DNA of 20,835 nt from Pelargonium cotyledonis (lineage: Eukaryota > Streptophyta > Magnoliopsida > Geraniales > Geraniaceae). Shown in pieces: positions 1-8,118 of the stretch. Every line of letters starts with the position of its first letter. The first letter of the stretch is position 1. The translations under genes were made by a program, and so were the position numbers. The notes under the pieces are model-generated. The model was not told the origin of the DNA and searched no databases. It saw nothing but the letters and a program-made list of their open reading frames with translations. The stretch lies in the NCBI GenBank assembly GCA_036897625.1, contig JAYMTA010001271.1:1-20835 (forward strand). Reading direction: 5' to 3'.

Positions 1-141
1 GATCCACATTTTGTGGATTTTCTATCCATACAACTTGCTTTTGCAGTAGCAAGTATGGGCATTGCTCAAATTTCTAACCATCCTCCCATACTGACATGAC
101 TTTCTCCAATCTATTGGAGAATTACAAATTATTTTCAACAG
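1..141 (+). other. 3' part of an ABCC gene intron
   Basis: AT-rich sequence ending in a pyrimidine-containing tract and an AG acceptor (140-141) directly before the Walker A exon. No coding similarity to the expected upstream NBD2 residues is visible here, so the preceding exon lies left of the window. The window begins with GATCC. Confidence 0.7.
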
Positions 142-1064
142 AACAGGCAGTGGAAAATCTACTCTCATACAGACACTTTTCCGAATTATTGAACCTGCTG
201 CTGGTCAGATTATGATTGATGGCATCAACATCTCATCAATTGGATTGCATGATTTGCGGTTGAGACTGAGCATTATCCCCCAGGATCCAACCATGTTTGA
301 AGGAACTGTGCGAAGCAACCTAGACCCGCTGGAAGAGTACACAGACGAATGGATATGGGAGGTATATATGTTGTATTCATTTAGACAAAGAACTCTTCTT
401 CTTTTTTATGTCAGTTCTTGATAAAAATGATACCTTCTTTCAATTGTTTAGGCTCTTGATAAGTGCCAACTTGGGGATGAAATGAGGAGGAAGGAGGAAA
501 AGCTAGACTCCAAAGGTTTGTTACTCTCTTACTCGACTCGAGGTGTAGAAACTAGTTGTATAGGAACTTTTGAAACCTGTATTATGGGAAACTCAACTTA
601 TGCACACTCGTTACAGTTAGCGAAAATGGAGAGAATTGGAGCATGGGACAGAGGCAGCTGGTGTGCCTAGGTCGCGTCCTTCTCAAGAAAAGTAAGGTTT
701 TGGTGCTTGATGAGGCAACAGCATCTGTAGATACAGCAACTGATAATCTGATTCAACAAACCCTTAGGCAACATTTCTCTAACTGCACTGTCACAACCAT
801 TGCACACCGAATAACATCTGTTGTAGACAGTGAAATGGTGTTGCTTCTAAACCAAGGTCAGTCTCACCATTTCATGTACTTGTTTGGCTTTGTTGCTGTT
901 CAGGCTTCATGTTTTTGATTTATCTTAATCTGTGTACAGGGCTTATTGAGGAGTATGATTCTCCAACAAGATTGCTCGAAAACAAATCGTCATCATTTTC
1001 ACAACTTGTAGCTGAGTATACTATGAGGTCAAATTCCATATTTGACAAGTTAACAGAGTTCTAG
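142..1064 (+). CDS. ABCC-type (MRP) ABC transporter, C-terminal part (5' truncated by window)
   Basis: Only the last four exons are in the window: 142-361, 452-515, 617-856 and 940-1064. They encode 215 complete residues after one leftover codon base. All three introns between them are GT-AG, and each join keeps the frame. Visible motifs, in order, are Walker A (TGSGKST, from 143), the Q-loop with [19 protein letters not shown], the ABC signature as WSMGQRQL, Walker B with D-loop ([12 protein letters not shown]) and the H-loop (TIAHR). All are intact, so this NBD2 should bind and hydrolyse ATP. The order and the C-terminal tail ([14 protein letters not shown], then a short extension) match plant ABCC proteins. 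Those are usually tonoplast or plasma-membrane pumps for glutathione conjugates, anthocyanins, folates or phytate. The transmembrane domains and NBD1 lie outside the window, so substrate and subclass (ABCC3-like seems likeliest) cannot be assigned. The acceptor at 140-141 splits the Arg codon before Walker A. Confidence 0.93.
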
Positions 1065-1341
1065 TACATAAATGAATAGTCCAAGATACTGAATACATTG
1101 TCTGGTAATATAGTACTACAAATGGCATGATCTTCCTAGTGTTACTTACAAAACTTCCACCAGTACGCGTTTTCTGGCATAAGAGTGATGCAGAAAGTTT
1201 GTAACAAGCTTGTAATAGCGACTACAATTTGATCAAGAGACGAAAGTTTCACATTCTAGTCTCTTGCAGTGTTAATAATGTCTTGTATGATTTGAAATTG
1301 ACAACATAAACAAATCAAATGTGTCCGGAGGAAATCTCTGT

Positions 1342-1503
1342 TTGACCGTCATTGGCCTCATTTTCTTTCCATGACATGTACAATATGCATGACCTTAATT
1401 TCCAGCTGATAGCAACTTCTGTGCAATGAAATTCAAAGTTTCAAACCTACTACACCTTACCACTTTGAATTTCTTTTTACTAGTCAAGTGCCGTAGATTG
1501 ACT
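1342..1503. promoter_or_regulatory. Three W-box motifs upstream of the receptor kinase
   Basis: TTGACC lies at 1342-1347 (+), AGTCAA at 1482-1487 (TTGACT on the minus strand) and TTGACT at 1498-1503 (+). TTGAC[C/T] is the WRKY-factor binding core, common in promoters of defence genes. All three lie within about 210 bp upstream of the TATA-like box. Such short motifs also occur by chance in AT-rich DNA, so function is inferred. Confidence 0.4.
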
Positions 1504-1547
1504 TCTACTGCTGCAAAACATCTGGGATCTGTCATTGCTCATCAATG

Positions 1548-1557
1548 CTTATAAATT
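1548..1557 (+). promoter_or_regulatory. TATA-like box of the receptor kinase gene
   Basis: CTTATAAATT lies about 90 bp upstream of the ATG at 1643, which predicts transcription starting near 1580. It therefore argues against the in-frame ATG at 1535, which would lie upstream of the transcript start. Confidence 0.5.
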
Positions 1558-1642
1558 TCCTTGCTCTTCCAGGAGCAAACCACAACCAACTGGAGCTCAT
1601 TTTGATCTCCTAAACCATAGAACAAAAGTTTCTTTCACCAAA

Positions 1643-4600
1643 ATGGAGTTGTTTGGAGTTATTTTAATACTTATCTTTTGCCCGGGTTTGCTGCATTCAG
1701 GTTTGGCAGTCACTATATCTGCAACCTATCAGGGCGGGAATGAGACAGATCACCAGGCGTTGCTTGCATTCAAGAGTAAAGTAACTCATGATCCTCACCA
1801 AATTATGAGCTCGTGGAATGACTCGGTCCATTTCTGTGACTGGCGAGGTGTTACCTGCAGCCAGCAGCACCAAGGGAGGGTCACCATCTTGGATCTGCAG
1901 TCAAAGCAATTAGGAGGGTCTGTGTCACCAAGCATCGGGAATCTGAGCTTTCTTGAGGTCCTAGACCTTCGTAGAAACCACTTCAGCCTCCGAATCCCTG
2001 ACCAAATAGGCCAGTTGCGTAGGCTGCAACGAATAGACCTTGATGGTAACTCTTTTGAAGGTGCAATTCCAACCAACATATCCCATTGCTCAGGCCTCAC
2101 TTACCTCAGCTTGCGCGAAAATAAACTGTCAGGGGAAATACCCCCAGAGCTCAGCTACTTGCCGGTTCTTGAGGTAATTCAGCTTGATCACAACTTTCTC
2201 TCCGGACACATACCGCCTTCACTTGGGAACTTGTCATCTCTTCAAACACTTTCCACACCATTTAACCGGTTAGAGGGGAATATCCCTGAAACCATAGGCC
2301 AGTTGACAAGTTTATCATACTTTGCTGTCTGTCGAAACAAGCTTTCCGGCACCATTCACTCATCAATCTACAATCTGTCCTCCCTTACTCTTCTTTCTGC
2401 GCCGGGAAACCAAATTCATGGCACTCTTCCTCCTGATCTAGGCCTCACCCTGCCAAGACTTGAACTTCTCAATCTTCATACAAACAACTTGACAGGCCAG
2501 CTTCCAGTTACATTATCCAATGCCACAAACCTAAGGCACATTATTATGGGGACGAATCAGTTCTCTGGGAATGTTCCTTCTCTAGCACGTTTGCATAAGC
2601 TCATAGCACTAGCACTCCATCACAACCGTCTTGGAAATGGAGAATATGATGACTCGGTGTTTCTCTCTTCTCTAGTTAACTGCACCAACTTAGAAGTCCT
2701 CACTTTGAATGACAACAGTTTTCGAGCTACGCTGCCAGAGTCATTGAGTAGCTTCTCAACCAAGCTCAGAACATTGCAGCTTGGAAGAAACAAGCTCGAA
2801 GGAACCATCCCGGTTGGAATTGGAAGTCTCATCAGCTTGGAGGCATTGGGAATGGAGAGCAATCAGTTGACTGGAAGCATTCCCTTCTCCATCGGTGACT
2901 TGAAAATGTTGGGTGAACTCTTTCTGAATGACAACTTCTTGTCCGGGACAATCCCATCTTCCCTTGGAAATCTAGGATTGCTTGGCATACTTAATTTCAC
3001 AAACAACAATTTGCAGGGAAGAATACCTTCAAGTCTAGGACAATGTCGCAATCTGCTGATAATGTCCATTTCTCAAAACAACCTCAGTGGCATTATACCA
3101 AAACTAGCAACCACTCTCTCTTACGTTGATCTGTCTCGCAACCACTTGACAGGCTCCCTTCCAGCTGAAGTTGGTAAATTGACAAGGCTCTCCCATCTAG
3201 ATGTCTCCAACAACCAGCTATCAGGTGAAATCCCCAGTAGTCTTGGGAGCTGCACAAGTTTAGTGAGGCTATATATGGAGGTCAACTTCTTCCAAAGGGC
3301 AATTCCTCAATCACTGGCCTCTTTCAGAGATGTCAAGTTCTTGGACTTGTCACACAACAACTTGTCCGGGCAAATTCCAGCATACTTGGAGACTTTTCCC
3401 CACCTGCAATACTTGAATCTATCTTATAATGAACTTGAAGGTGAGGTACCAACTCGCGGAATTTTTAGACTTACAAGTGCAGTTCCAATTACTGGAAACA
3501 TGAAGCTCTGTGGTGGCATGACTCAGCTGAAGTTACCTATGTGCACTAGAAGTAAGAGACTGCCTTTTGTGCTGAGAGTGGTGATACCCATATTTTGTGC
3601 TCTTTTAGGACTGATACTAGCAGCAGCTATTTGGTATCAGTTAAGAAAGAAAAAGGTGGTTAGTCCTAATACAACTCCTTCATTTGATGGCTGGCTTGTG
3701 AAGCTATCTTATGAAAGACTCCTTAGAGCTACTGATGGGTTCTCTCCAGAGAATTTGATTGGGGAAGGAAATTTTGGCTCAGTTTATGCAGGAGTTCTTG
3801 AAGAAGAAGATGAGGCACTTGTTGCTGTGAAAGTTCTCAACCTTCAACATGTAGGAGCTTCCAAGAGTTTTATTGCTGAATGTGAAGCCTTGAGAAATAT
3901 CAGGCACCGGAACCTTGTCAGAACCTTGACTGCATGTTCGAGTATTGATTTTCAGGGTAAAGATTTCAAGGCATTGGTATTTGAGTTTATGGTCAATGGA
4001 AGCCTAGAAGAATGGTTGCATCCGGTTTCTAGTTTAGCCCCAAAGCACGGTGATCACACGACTAATTTAAATCTTCTCCAGAGGCTAAACATTGCAATTG
4101 ACGTCGCTTCTGCGCTAGACTACCTTCATCATGGTTGTCATCCACCAATTGTTCACTGTGATCTGAAGCCGAGCAATGTTCTTCTTGATGGAGACATGAC
4201 AGCGTGCGTGAGTGATTTCGGACTTGCAAGATTTCTCCCAGTAACCACACACAATTGCTCAGCAAATCAAAGCAGCTCTCTTGGTTTAAAAGGATCCATT
4301 GGCTATGTTGCTCCAGGTGACATTCTTGTTCCAAATTTGATGTATGTTCTTAACCAAAACTATGATCTTCTTCTGATATATATATTTCATGATGCAGAAT
4401 ATGGTATGGGAAGCAAGGCGTCAACATATGGTGATGTGTATAGCTATGGCATTCTTTTACTAGAGATGTTCACAGGCAAAAGACCAACTGATGGCATGTT
4501 CAAAGATGGTCTAAACCTGCATAAATATGCTGAGATGGCATTTCCTGAGAGAGTGGAGGGAATTGTGGATCCAATAATTGTAGGGGCAAGTGGAAATATG

Positions 4601-4783
4601 AGAGACAAGAGCTTGGAGTGCTTGGTTTGTATTGTTGGAATTGGAATAGCATGCTGTGCAGAGCCGCCAAAAGAACGAATGGATATCAGCAAAGTTAGAG
4701 CTGAGCTAAACAAGATCAGAGATGTCTTTTCCGGAACTGGGAAGCTTGAACAGCATCGAATTTCTATCAAATTTGTTAGTTAA
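1643..4783 (+). CDS. LRR receptor-like kinase, subfamily XII (EFR/Xa21-like), non-RD
   Basis: Two exons, 1643-4316 and 4398-4783, give 1019 residues, normal for the family. Residues 1-24 look like a signal peptide. An LRR N-cap follows with CDWRGVTC, then 22 leucine-rich repeats of the plant LxxNxLxGxIP type. A membrane helix lies at about 644-664, followed by a basic stop-transfer RKKK. The kinase has GEGNFG (about 707), the ATP-anchoring Lys730, HCDLKPSN with catalytic Asp840, and DFG at 858. Cys precedes the catalytic Asp instead of Arg, so it is a non-RD kinase, the class typical of pattern-recognition receptors such as Xa21, FLS2 and EFR. It probably perceives a microbial or peptide ligand at the plasma membrane; the ligand cannot be predicted. 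The ATG at 1643 was chosen over the in-frame ATG at 1535 because it opens the signal peptide, has a strong A(-3)/G(+4) context and lies downstream of the TATA-like box. The single intron splits the Glu codon of the APE motif, a position I recall as conserved in this subfamily. Confidence 0.93.
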   Translation: MELFGVILILIFCPGLLHSGLAVTISATYQGGNETDHQALLAFKSKVTHDPHQIMSSWNDSVHFCDWRGVTCSQQHQGRVTILDLQSKQLGGSVSPSIGNLSFLEVLDLRRNHFSLRIPDQIGQLRRLQRIDLDGNSFEGAIPTNISHCSGLTYLSLRENKLSGEIPPELSYLPVLEVIQLDHNFLSGHIPPSLGNLSSLQTLSTPFNRLEGNIPETIGQLTSLSYFAVCRNKLSGTIHSSIYNLSSLTLLSAPGNQIHGTLPPDLGLTLPRLELLNLHTNNLTGQLPVTLSNATNLRHIIMGTNQFSGNVPSLARLHKLIALALHHNRLGNGEYDDSVFLSSLVNCTNLEVLTLNDNSFRATLPESLSSFSTKLRTLQLGRNKLEGTIPVGIGSLISLEALGMESNQLTGSIPFSIGDLKMLGELFLNDNFLSGTIPSSLGNLGLLGILNFTNNNLQGRIPSSLGQCRNLLIMSISQNNLSGIIPKLATTLSYVDLSRNHLTGSLPAEVGKLTRLSHLDVSNNQLSGEIPSSLGSCTSLVRLYMEVNFFQRAIPQSLASFRDVKFLDLSHNNLSGQIPAYLETFPHLQYLNLSYNELEGEVPTRGIFRLTSAVPITGNMKLCGGMTQLKLPMCTRSKRLPFVLRVVIPIFCALLGLILAAAIWYQLRKKKVVSPNTTPSFDGWLVKLSYERLLRATDGFSPENLIGEGNFGSVYAGVLEEEDEALVAVKVLNLQHVGASKSFIAECEALRNIRHRNLVRTLTACSSIDFQGKDFKALVFEFMVNGSLEEWLHPVSSLAPKHGDHTTNLNLLQRLNIAIDVASALDYLHHGCHPPIVHCDLKPSNVLLDGDMTACVSDFGLARFLPVTTHNCSANQSSSLGLKGSIGYVAPGDILVPNLMYVLNQNYDLLLIYIFHDAEYGMGSKASTYGDVYSYGILLLEMFTGKRPTDGMFKDGLNLHKYAEMAFPERVEGIVDPIIVGASGNMRDKSLECLVCIVGIGIACCAEPPKERMDISKVRAELNKIRDVFSGTGKLEQHRISIKFVS
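4317..4397 (+). other. 81-bp phase-1 intron in the kinase activation segment, in frame and stop-free
   Basis: It starts GTGACATT and ends GATGCAG. Removal turns GYVAP plus inserted residues into the expected GYVAPEYGMGS, which proves the intron by homology. The length is a multiple of three and holds no stop in the reading frame, so naive translation reads through it as 27 extra, mostly hydrophobic residues. Confidence 0.93.
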
Positions 4784-5285
4784 GTTTCTATTGTTTCAGA
4801 TGTATGTTTCACCCTCCAAAAAGTAACAATGACTTGTTAGGTATTTGAATAAAAATCTGAACTTTTTCGTCCCATCAACGCATAAATAACATATGCTATT
4901 TTGGCCCAAAGTTATGCAGTTGAAAGAGCCAATTAGTTCTTCTTTTGCTTTTATGTTGATGAACTAAATTAATGGTGATATGGTGACAATTCAGAGACCT
5001 AAAATCCAAATAAGTATCTAGTTGTTTACAAGACAAGTAAATGAATAAACAAACTTGAAGGGTTTAACTACTTCAAATAGCCAGTTAGAGTTTCTTGAAG
5101 ACGATAAAAAGTGTGTCAAAAAATGAATAACATACAAAAACAATCTATATCTAGTAGATATCCATATAAAAAAACACTTACCTAAAATGGATTTTGTCCT
5201 TTTAACCCACCAAAATAAAAGATTATTAGTATTTGATCAATATTATTGCAAGTTTCATAGCAGAACATTGTGAGTAATCTGAGTT
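4784..5285. other. Intergenic: kinase 3' end and methyltransferase promoter
   Basis: An AATAAA signal lies at 4848-4853, about 65 bp after the kinase stop and suitable for its polyadenylation. The rest is AT-rich. An ATATAAAAAA stretch at 5164-5173, about 120 bp before the next ATG, is the best TATA candidate for the methyltransferase. No gene or clear repeat is seen. Confidence 0.6.
5164..5173 (+). promoter_or_regulatory. TATA-like box of the O-methyltransferase gene
   Basis: The sequence ATATAAAAAA sits about 120 bp upstream of the ATG at 5286, allowing a leader of about 90 nt. The whole upstream region is A-rich, so this is only the best candidate. Confidence 0.4.
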
Positions 5286-6636
5286 ATGGCTTCTTTTTCA
5301 GCAGATGAAGAGGATCAAGAACATTTCTCCTATGCCTTCCAACTGGTGAACTTATCAGCTCTGTCCATGGCAATGCAAGCAGCAATAGAGCTTGGCATTT
5401 TTGAAATCATAGCCAAGTCCGGTCCGAATGGGAAGCTCTCCCCCTCAGAGATTGCAGCACAAATGCCCACCAAGAATCCGGACGTGCCCATCATGCTGGA
5501 CAGGATCCTAAGGCTTCTTGTCACTCACTCTGTGCTTTCTTGCTCTCTTTGTGATGATGACACCACTGTCTCTGCTCAGAGGCTCTACGGTCTCGCGCCA
5601 GTGGCTAAATTCTTTGTCAGGAATGAAAATGGTGTGTCATTAGGCCCTCTCATGGCCCTAACTCAAGACAAGGTCTACATGGATAGTTGGTCTGTTTTCT
5701 GTTTTTCCCTAGGACTCAATACAAACTTTTTTGCCAACACTTCCTTTTTTCTTGAGTTAATGATGGTTTGTTTTCATAGGAGTGAACTGAAATCATCAGT
5801 TCTTGAAGGAGGCATTCCATTTAACCGGAGGCATGGAATGCACGCGTTCGAGTTTGCGAGGAAAGACCCGAGGTTTAGTCAGGTTTTGAATACAGCTATG
5901 CTCAACCACACAACAATAGTTGCACACAGGATCCTGGAAGCAGGTTTTGAGCATATCAGGCAGCTGGTTGATGTTGGTGGAGGCTTGGGAGTCAACCTTA
6001 GCATAATCACTTCAAAATATCCCTTTATTAGGGGCATTAACTTTGACTTACCTCATGTCATTCAACATGCCCCAACCTATCCTGGTACATGCCTATTTCG
6101 TTTCAGTCAATTTTTTTTTATTTGACGAGACTCGAACCTGAGACCTCGATCTAAGCACCTAGAAAACGAGCCGTTGCAATAACTAGTGAATTTGCAGGTG
6201 TGGAACATGTGGATGGTGATATGTTTGAGTCTGTCCCCGAAGGAGAAGCCATTTTTATGAAGGCAAGTACGTTCAGAAAGTCAACTCATTTAAAAGTTTA
6301 AACTGATAGTAGAAATCTCGTACATGAATATATATGCAGTGGATACTTCATGATTGGAGTAATGGTGAGTGCTTGAAGCTGCTGAAGAAGTGCTACGATG
6401 CAATTCCGGTGGACGGAAAGGTGATAGTTGTGGAGGCAGTGATCTCAAGCCTGCCGGAGAGTAGTGCAGCTGAGAAAGCCAACTCGGAGATTGATGTGCT
6501 TATGATGACACAAAATCCTGGCGGGAAGGAGCGGACGCAACAGGAGTTCATGGCTCTGGCCAGGGGAGCTAGATATACTGGCATCAGATTTCAGTGTTTT
6601 GTTTGTAACTTTTGGGTTATGGAGTTTTATAAATAA
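5286..6636 (+). CDS. COMT-like SAM-dependent O-methyltransferase
   Basis: Four exons, 5286-5689, 5780-6084, 6198-6262 and 6340-6636, encode 356 residues, close to the roughly 365 of plant caffeate O-methyltransferases. The N-terminal half is the dimerisation fold (LVNLSALSMAMQAAIELGIFEI). The SAM site appears as VDVGGGLG (GGGLG at 201-205), INFDLPHVI and HVDGDMF. The general base is His262 in WILHDW, supported by Glu290 and Glu322 (GGKERTQ). The enzyme should move a methyl group from S-adenosylmethionine to a phenolic hydroxyl in the cytosol. Where alfalfa COMT has Met-Asn in LMNQDK (positions 130-131 from memory), this protein reads ALTQDK, so caffeate or 5-hydroxyconiferaldehyde may not be its main substrate; a flavonoid, alkaloid or volatile phenolic is possible. 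The ATG has G at -3 and G at +4. Intron 3 is GC-AG and intron 2 is mostly a tRNA-like insertion. No frameshift or stop is seen, so the gene looks functional. Confidence 0.92.
5690..5779 (+). other. 90-bp stop-free intron 1 of the methyltransferase
   Basis: It begins GTCTGTTTTC and ends TTTTCATAG. Splicing joins TG to G, restoring Trp in DSWSELK, the expected COMT motif. The length is divisible by three and the frame stays open, so automated translation would add 30 spurious residues. Confidence 0.9.
6112..6185 (-). repeat. tRNA-derived SINE-like fragment in methyltransferase intron 2
   Basis: Read on the minus strand, it holds GAGGTCTCAGGTTCGAGTCT, whose GGTTCGAGTC is a near-perfect pol III B box (tRNA T-loop). 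About 50 bases upstream, ACTAGTTATTG resembles a weak A box. On its 3' side the sequence runs into an A-rich tail (AAATAAAAAAAATTG). That layout is typical of plant tRNA-related SINEs. It fills most of the 113-bp intron (6085-6197). Without an alignment the family is unknown. Confidence 0.5.
6263..6339 (+). other. GC-AG intron 3 of the methyltransferase
   Basis: The donor is AAG|GCAAGT and the acceptor is TATATGCAG. The join gives IFMK followed by WILHDW, the invariant COMT motif, in phase 0. The nearby GT (GTACGT, starting at 6267) would add four bases and break the frame, so the GC donor is required. Confidence 0.85.
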
Positions 6637-8118
6637 GTTCAATATATGGTTTTAGATCTCTTTGTCTAAATAAAAATATATATGGTGAATAAAATGACAA
6701 CATTAATCCAATTCAACCTTTCCAGCTACTCTCTTGTGTTTATACACATATTTTGTATTATCTTTCTGGATTCTACAAGTCATCCCGATACAATTTTCTT
6801 GATTTTTCGAGTTCTTAGACTTGCAATAACAAGACTTCTTTAGGTGGAAGCCATTCCATGATTATATGGAAGTCCTAGGAACATGTTCTTACCATTTTAC
6901 TGTTTGTCTAGTCTTGTCCATTGCTCTTTACTTTTGTGCAAGTTTAGGGCTCGAACTGGATTGACGGTGCATATTAAGCCATCTTCGTGATGCGCAACCC
7001 ATTTCGTGGGCATGACACTACATTTGCCCCATGCTCCAACTTACCATTGTTATTGTATGAGTGTGGCCAGCTAGGGCTAACGAAAGTTTTTTCAAGTTGC
7101 ATAGGAGCATCGACAATAACTTTGGAATGAAGCTTTGTTTGTGATGTTTTAGTTTTAAGGAGTTAGTTATAAGTACGATTGTGTGCTGCGACGTCCAACA
7201 ATGTTAGTGTAGTTCATCTAGTGATACGTTGAAATTGTCAGACCCTATATCGATTTCTAGCGTAGAGTTCTCTTATTGAAGGGGTGACATTTGTACTTAT
7301 TTTCCTTTTCGAAGAGGTAGCAGTTCCTGTCTCCACTATCGACATAATGAGTTTATCAAGTGTCATTGATGACAATCGGCATAATGTGGTTGTGGTAGAG
7401 CAATTTTCTTATATAAAGTATGCATCCTAATCAATATAAGTTAGGACTACTTACCAACACACTTACCGACGCCAAACCCCCTCGTATGAGGATTGGAATA
7501 CTCAATATCATCCGACCTTTAACATTGAGATGCTACCAAAATGTCTGAATATCATGCACCTAAAAGTTAGCACATTCGTCAAAGTACTAAATTTTAGAAC
7601 AAAAAAAGTAATTTATAATGAATTGCGAGATCTTATAATTGATCAAAATCAAAATGTTACAAGAAAAAGATCTAATAAAATGGATGTAACACAAACGAAA
7701 AGGCAAAGAAAAGGAAAGAAAATCGGAGGAAGCACGCAGCTCCAACTCCAACTCCAACTCCAACACAAAAATCTAAAAAAGAAAGATGATAAATTTGGTG
7801 TCTCAGTCATTTTCGCTTGACTGCCACTTGCTCAAACACTTCGTCTCCAACGCCAACCAACAACACCTCCTCTTCCATCCAATTCCAGTTGATGCCAATG
7901 GCACGACTCTCATCCCCTCACACTCACCACACCCCTTTTCAACTCTAGCCCACCAAAACCTAGACACCACCCTCACCAACCTCCATTCCCCCCAAAAAAC
8001 CAAGCTTTACAGTCCTTGTACATACCCAATTTCGGCTTCAAGTTTTTATTTTTTTCACTGGGTCGAGAACCAATCTCTTGCCCACTTTTTTCATAGATTC
8101 CCATTGGCATTTTCCGGT
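6637..8118. other. Intergenic: methyltransferase 3' end and CNNM gene promoter/leader
   Basis: An AATAAA signal around 6673 follows the methyltransferase stop. From about 6700 to 7530 the sequence has no long open frame and no repeat I recognise; its more mixed composition might reflect an old degraded retroelement, but I cannot support that. The stretch 7600-7780 is A-rich with several TATA-like runs. A (CTCCAA)4 microsatellite lies at 7740-7763. From about 7850 the DNA becomes C-rich and CT/CA-rich, typical of a plant 5' leader. The frame of the next gene stays open back to 7786. Confidence 0.5.
7740..7763 (+). repeat. (CTCCAA)4 microsatellite
   Basis: Four perfect tandem CTCCAA hexamers, about 355 bp upstream of the CNNM start and near the probable transcription start or 5' leader. 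Such loci are often length-polymorphic. Confidence 0.9.

Larger units (their letters stand above)
1065..1642. other. Intergenic: ABCC 3' end and receptor-kinase promoter
   Basis: This 578-bp interval separates two genes on the same strand. The left part should hold the ABCC 3' UTR, but no clear AATAAA follows the stop. The right part holds three W-box cores and a TATA-like box, listed separately. No gene or repeat is recognisable. Confidence 0.6.

Noticed and set aside
1535-1642. In-frame extension of the receptor kinase from the ATG at 1535
   Set aside because: It would put 36 non-hydrophobic residues before the signal peptide, and it lies upstream of the TATA-like box at 1548-1557.
1795-4770. 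Several minus-strand open frames within the receptor kinase
   Set aside because: They are antisense shadows of the LRR and kinase code with no family motifs of their own.
6112-6185. A genuine tRNA gene on the minus strand
   Set aside because: Only the T-loop/B box is good. The A box is weak and no acceptor stem or anticodon arm can be formed convincingly.
6267-6272. GT donor (GTACGT) for methyltransferase intron 3
   Set aside because: Its use would add four bases and shift the frame before the catalytic motif, whereas the GC donor keeps it.
6700-7530. Degraded retroelement between the methyltransferase and CNNM genes
   Set aside because: The composition hints at old coding DNA, but no reverse transcriptase, integrase or LTR pattern could be read.
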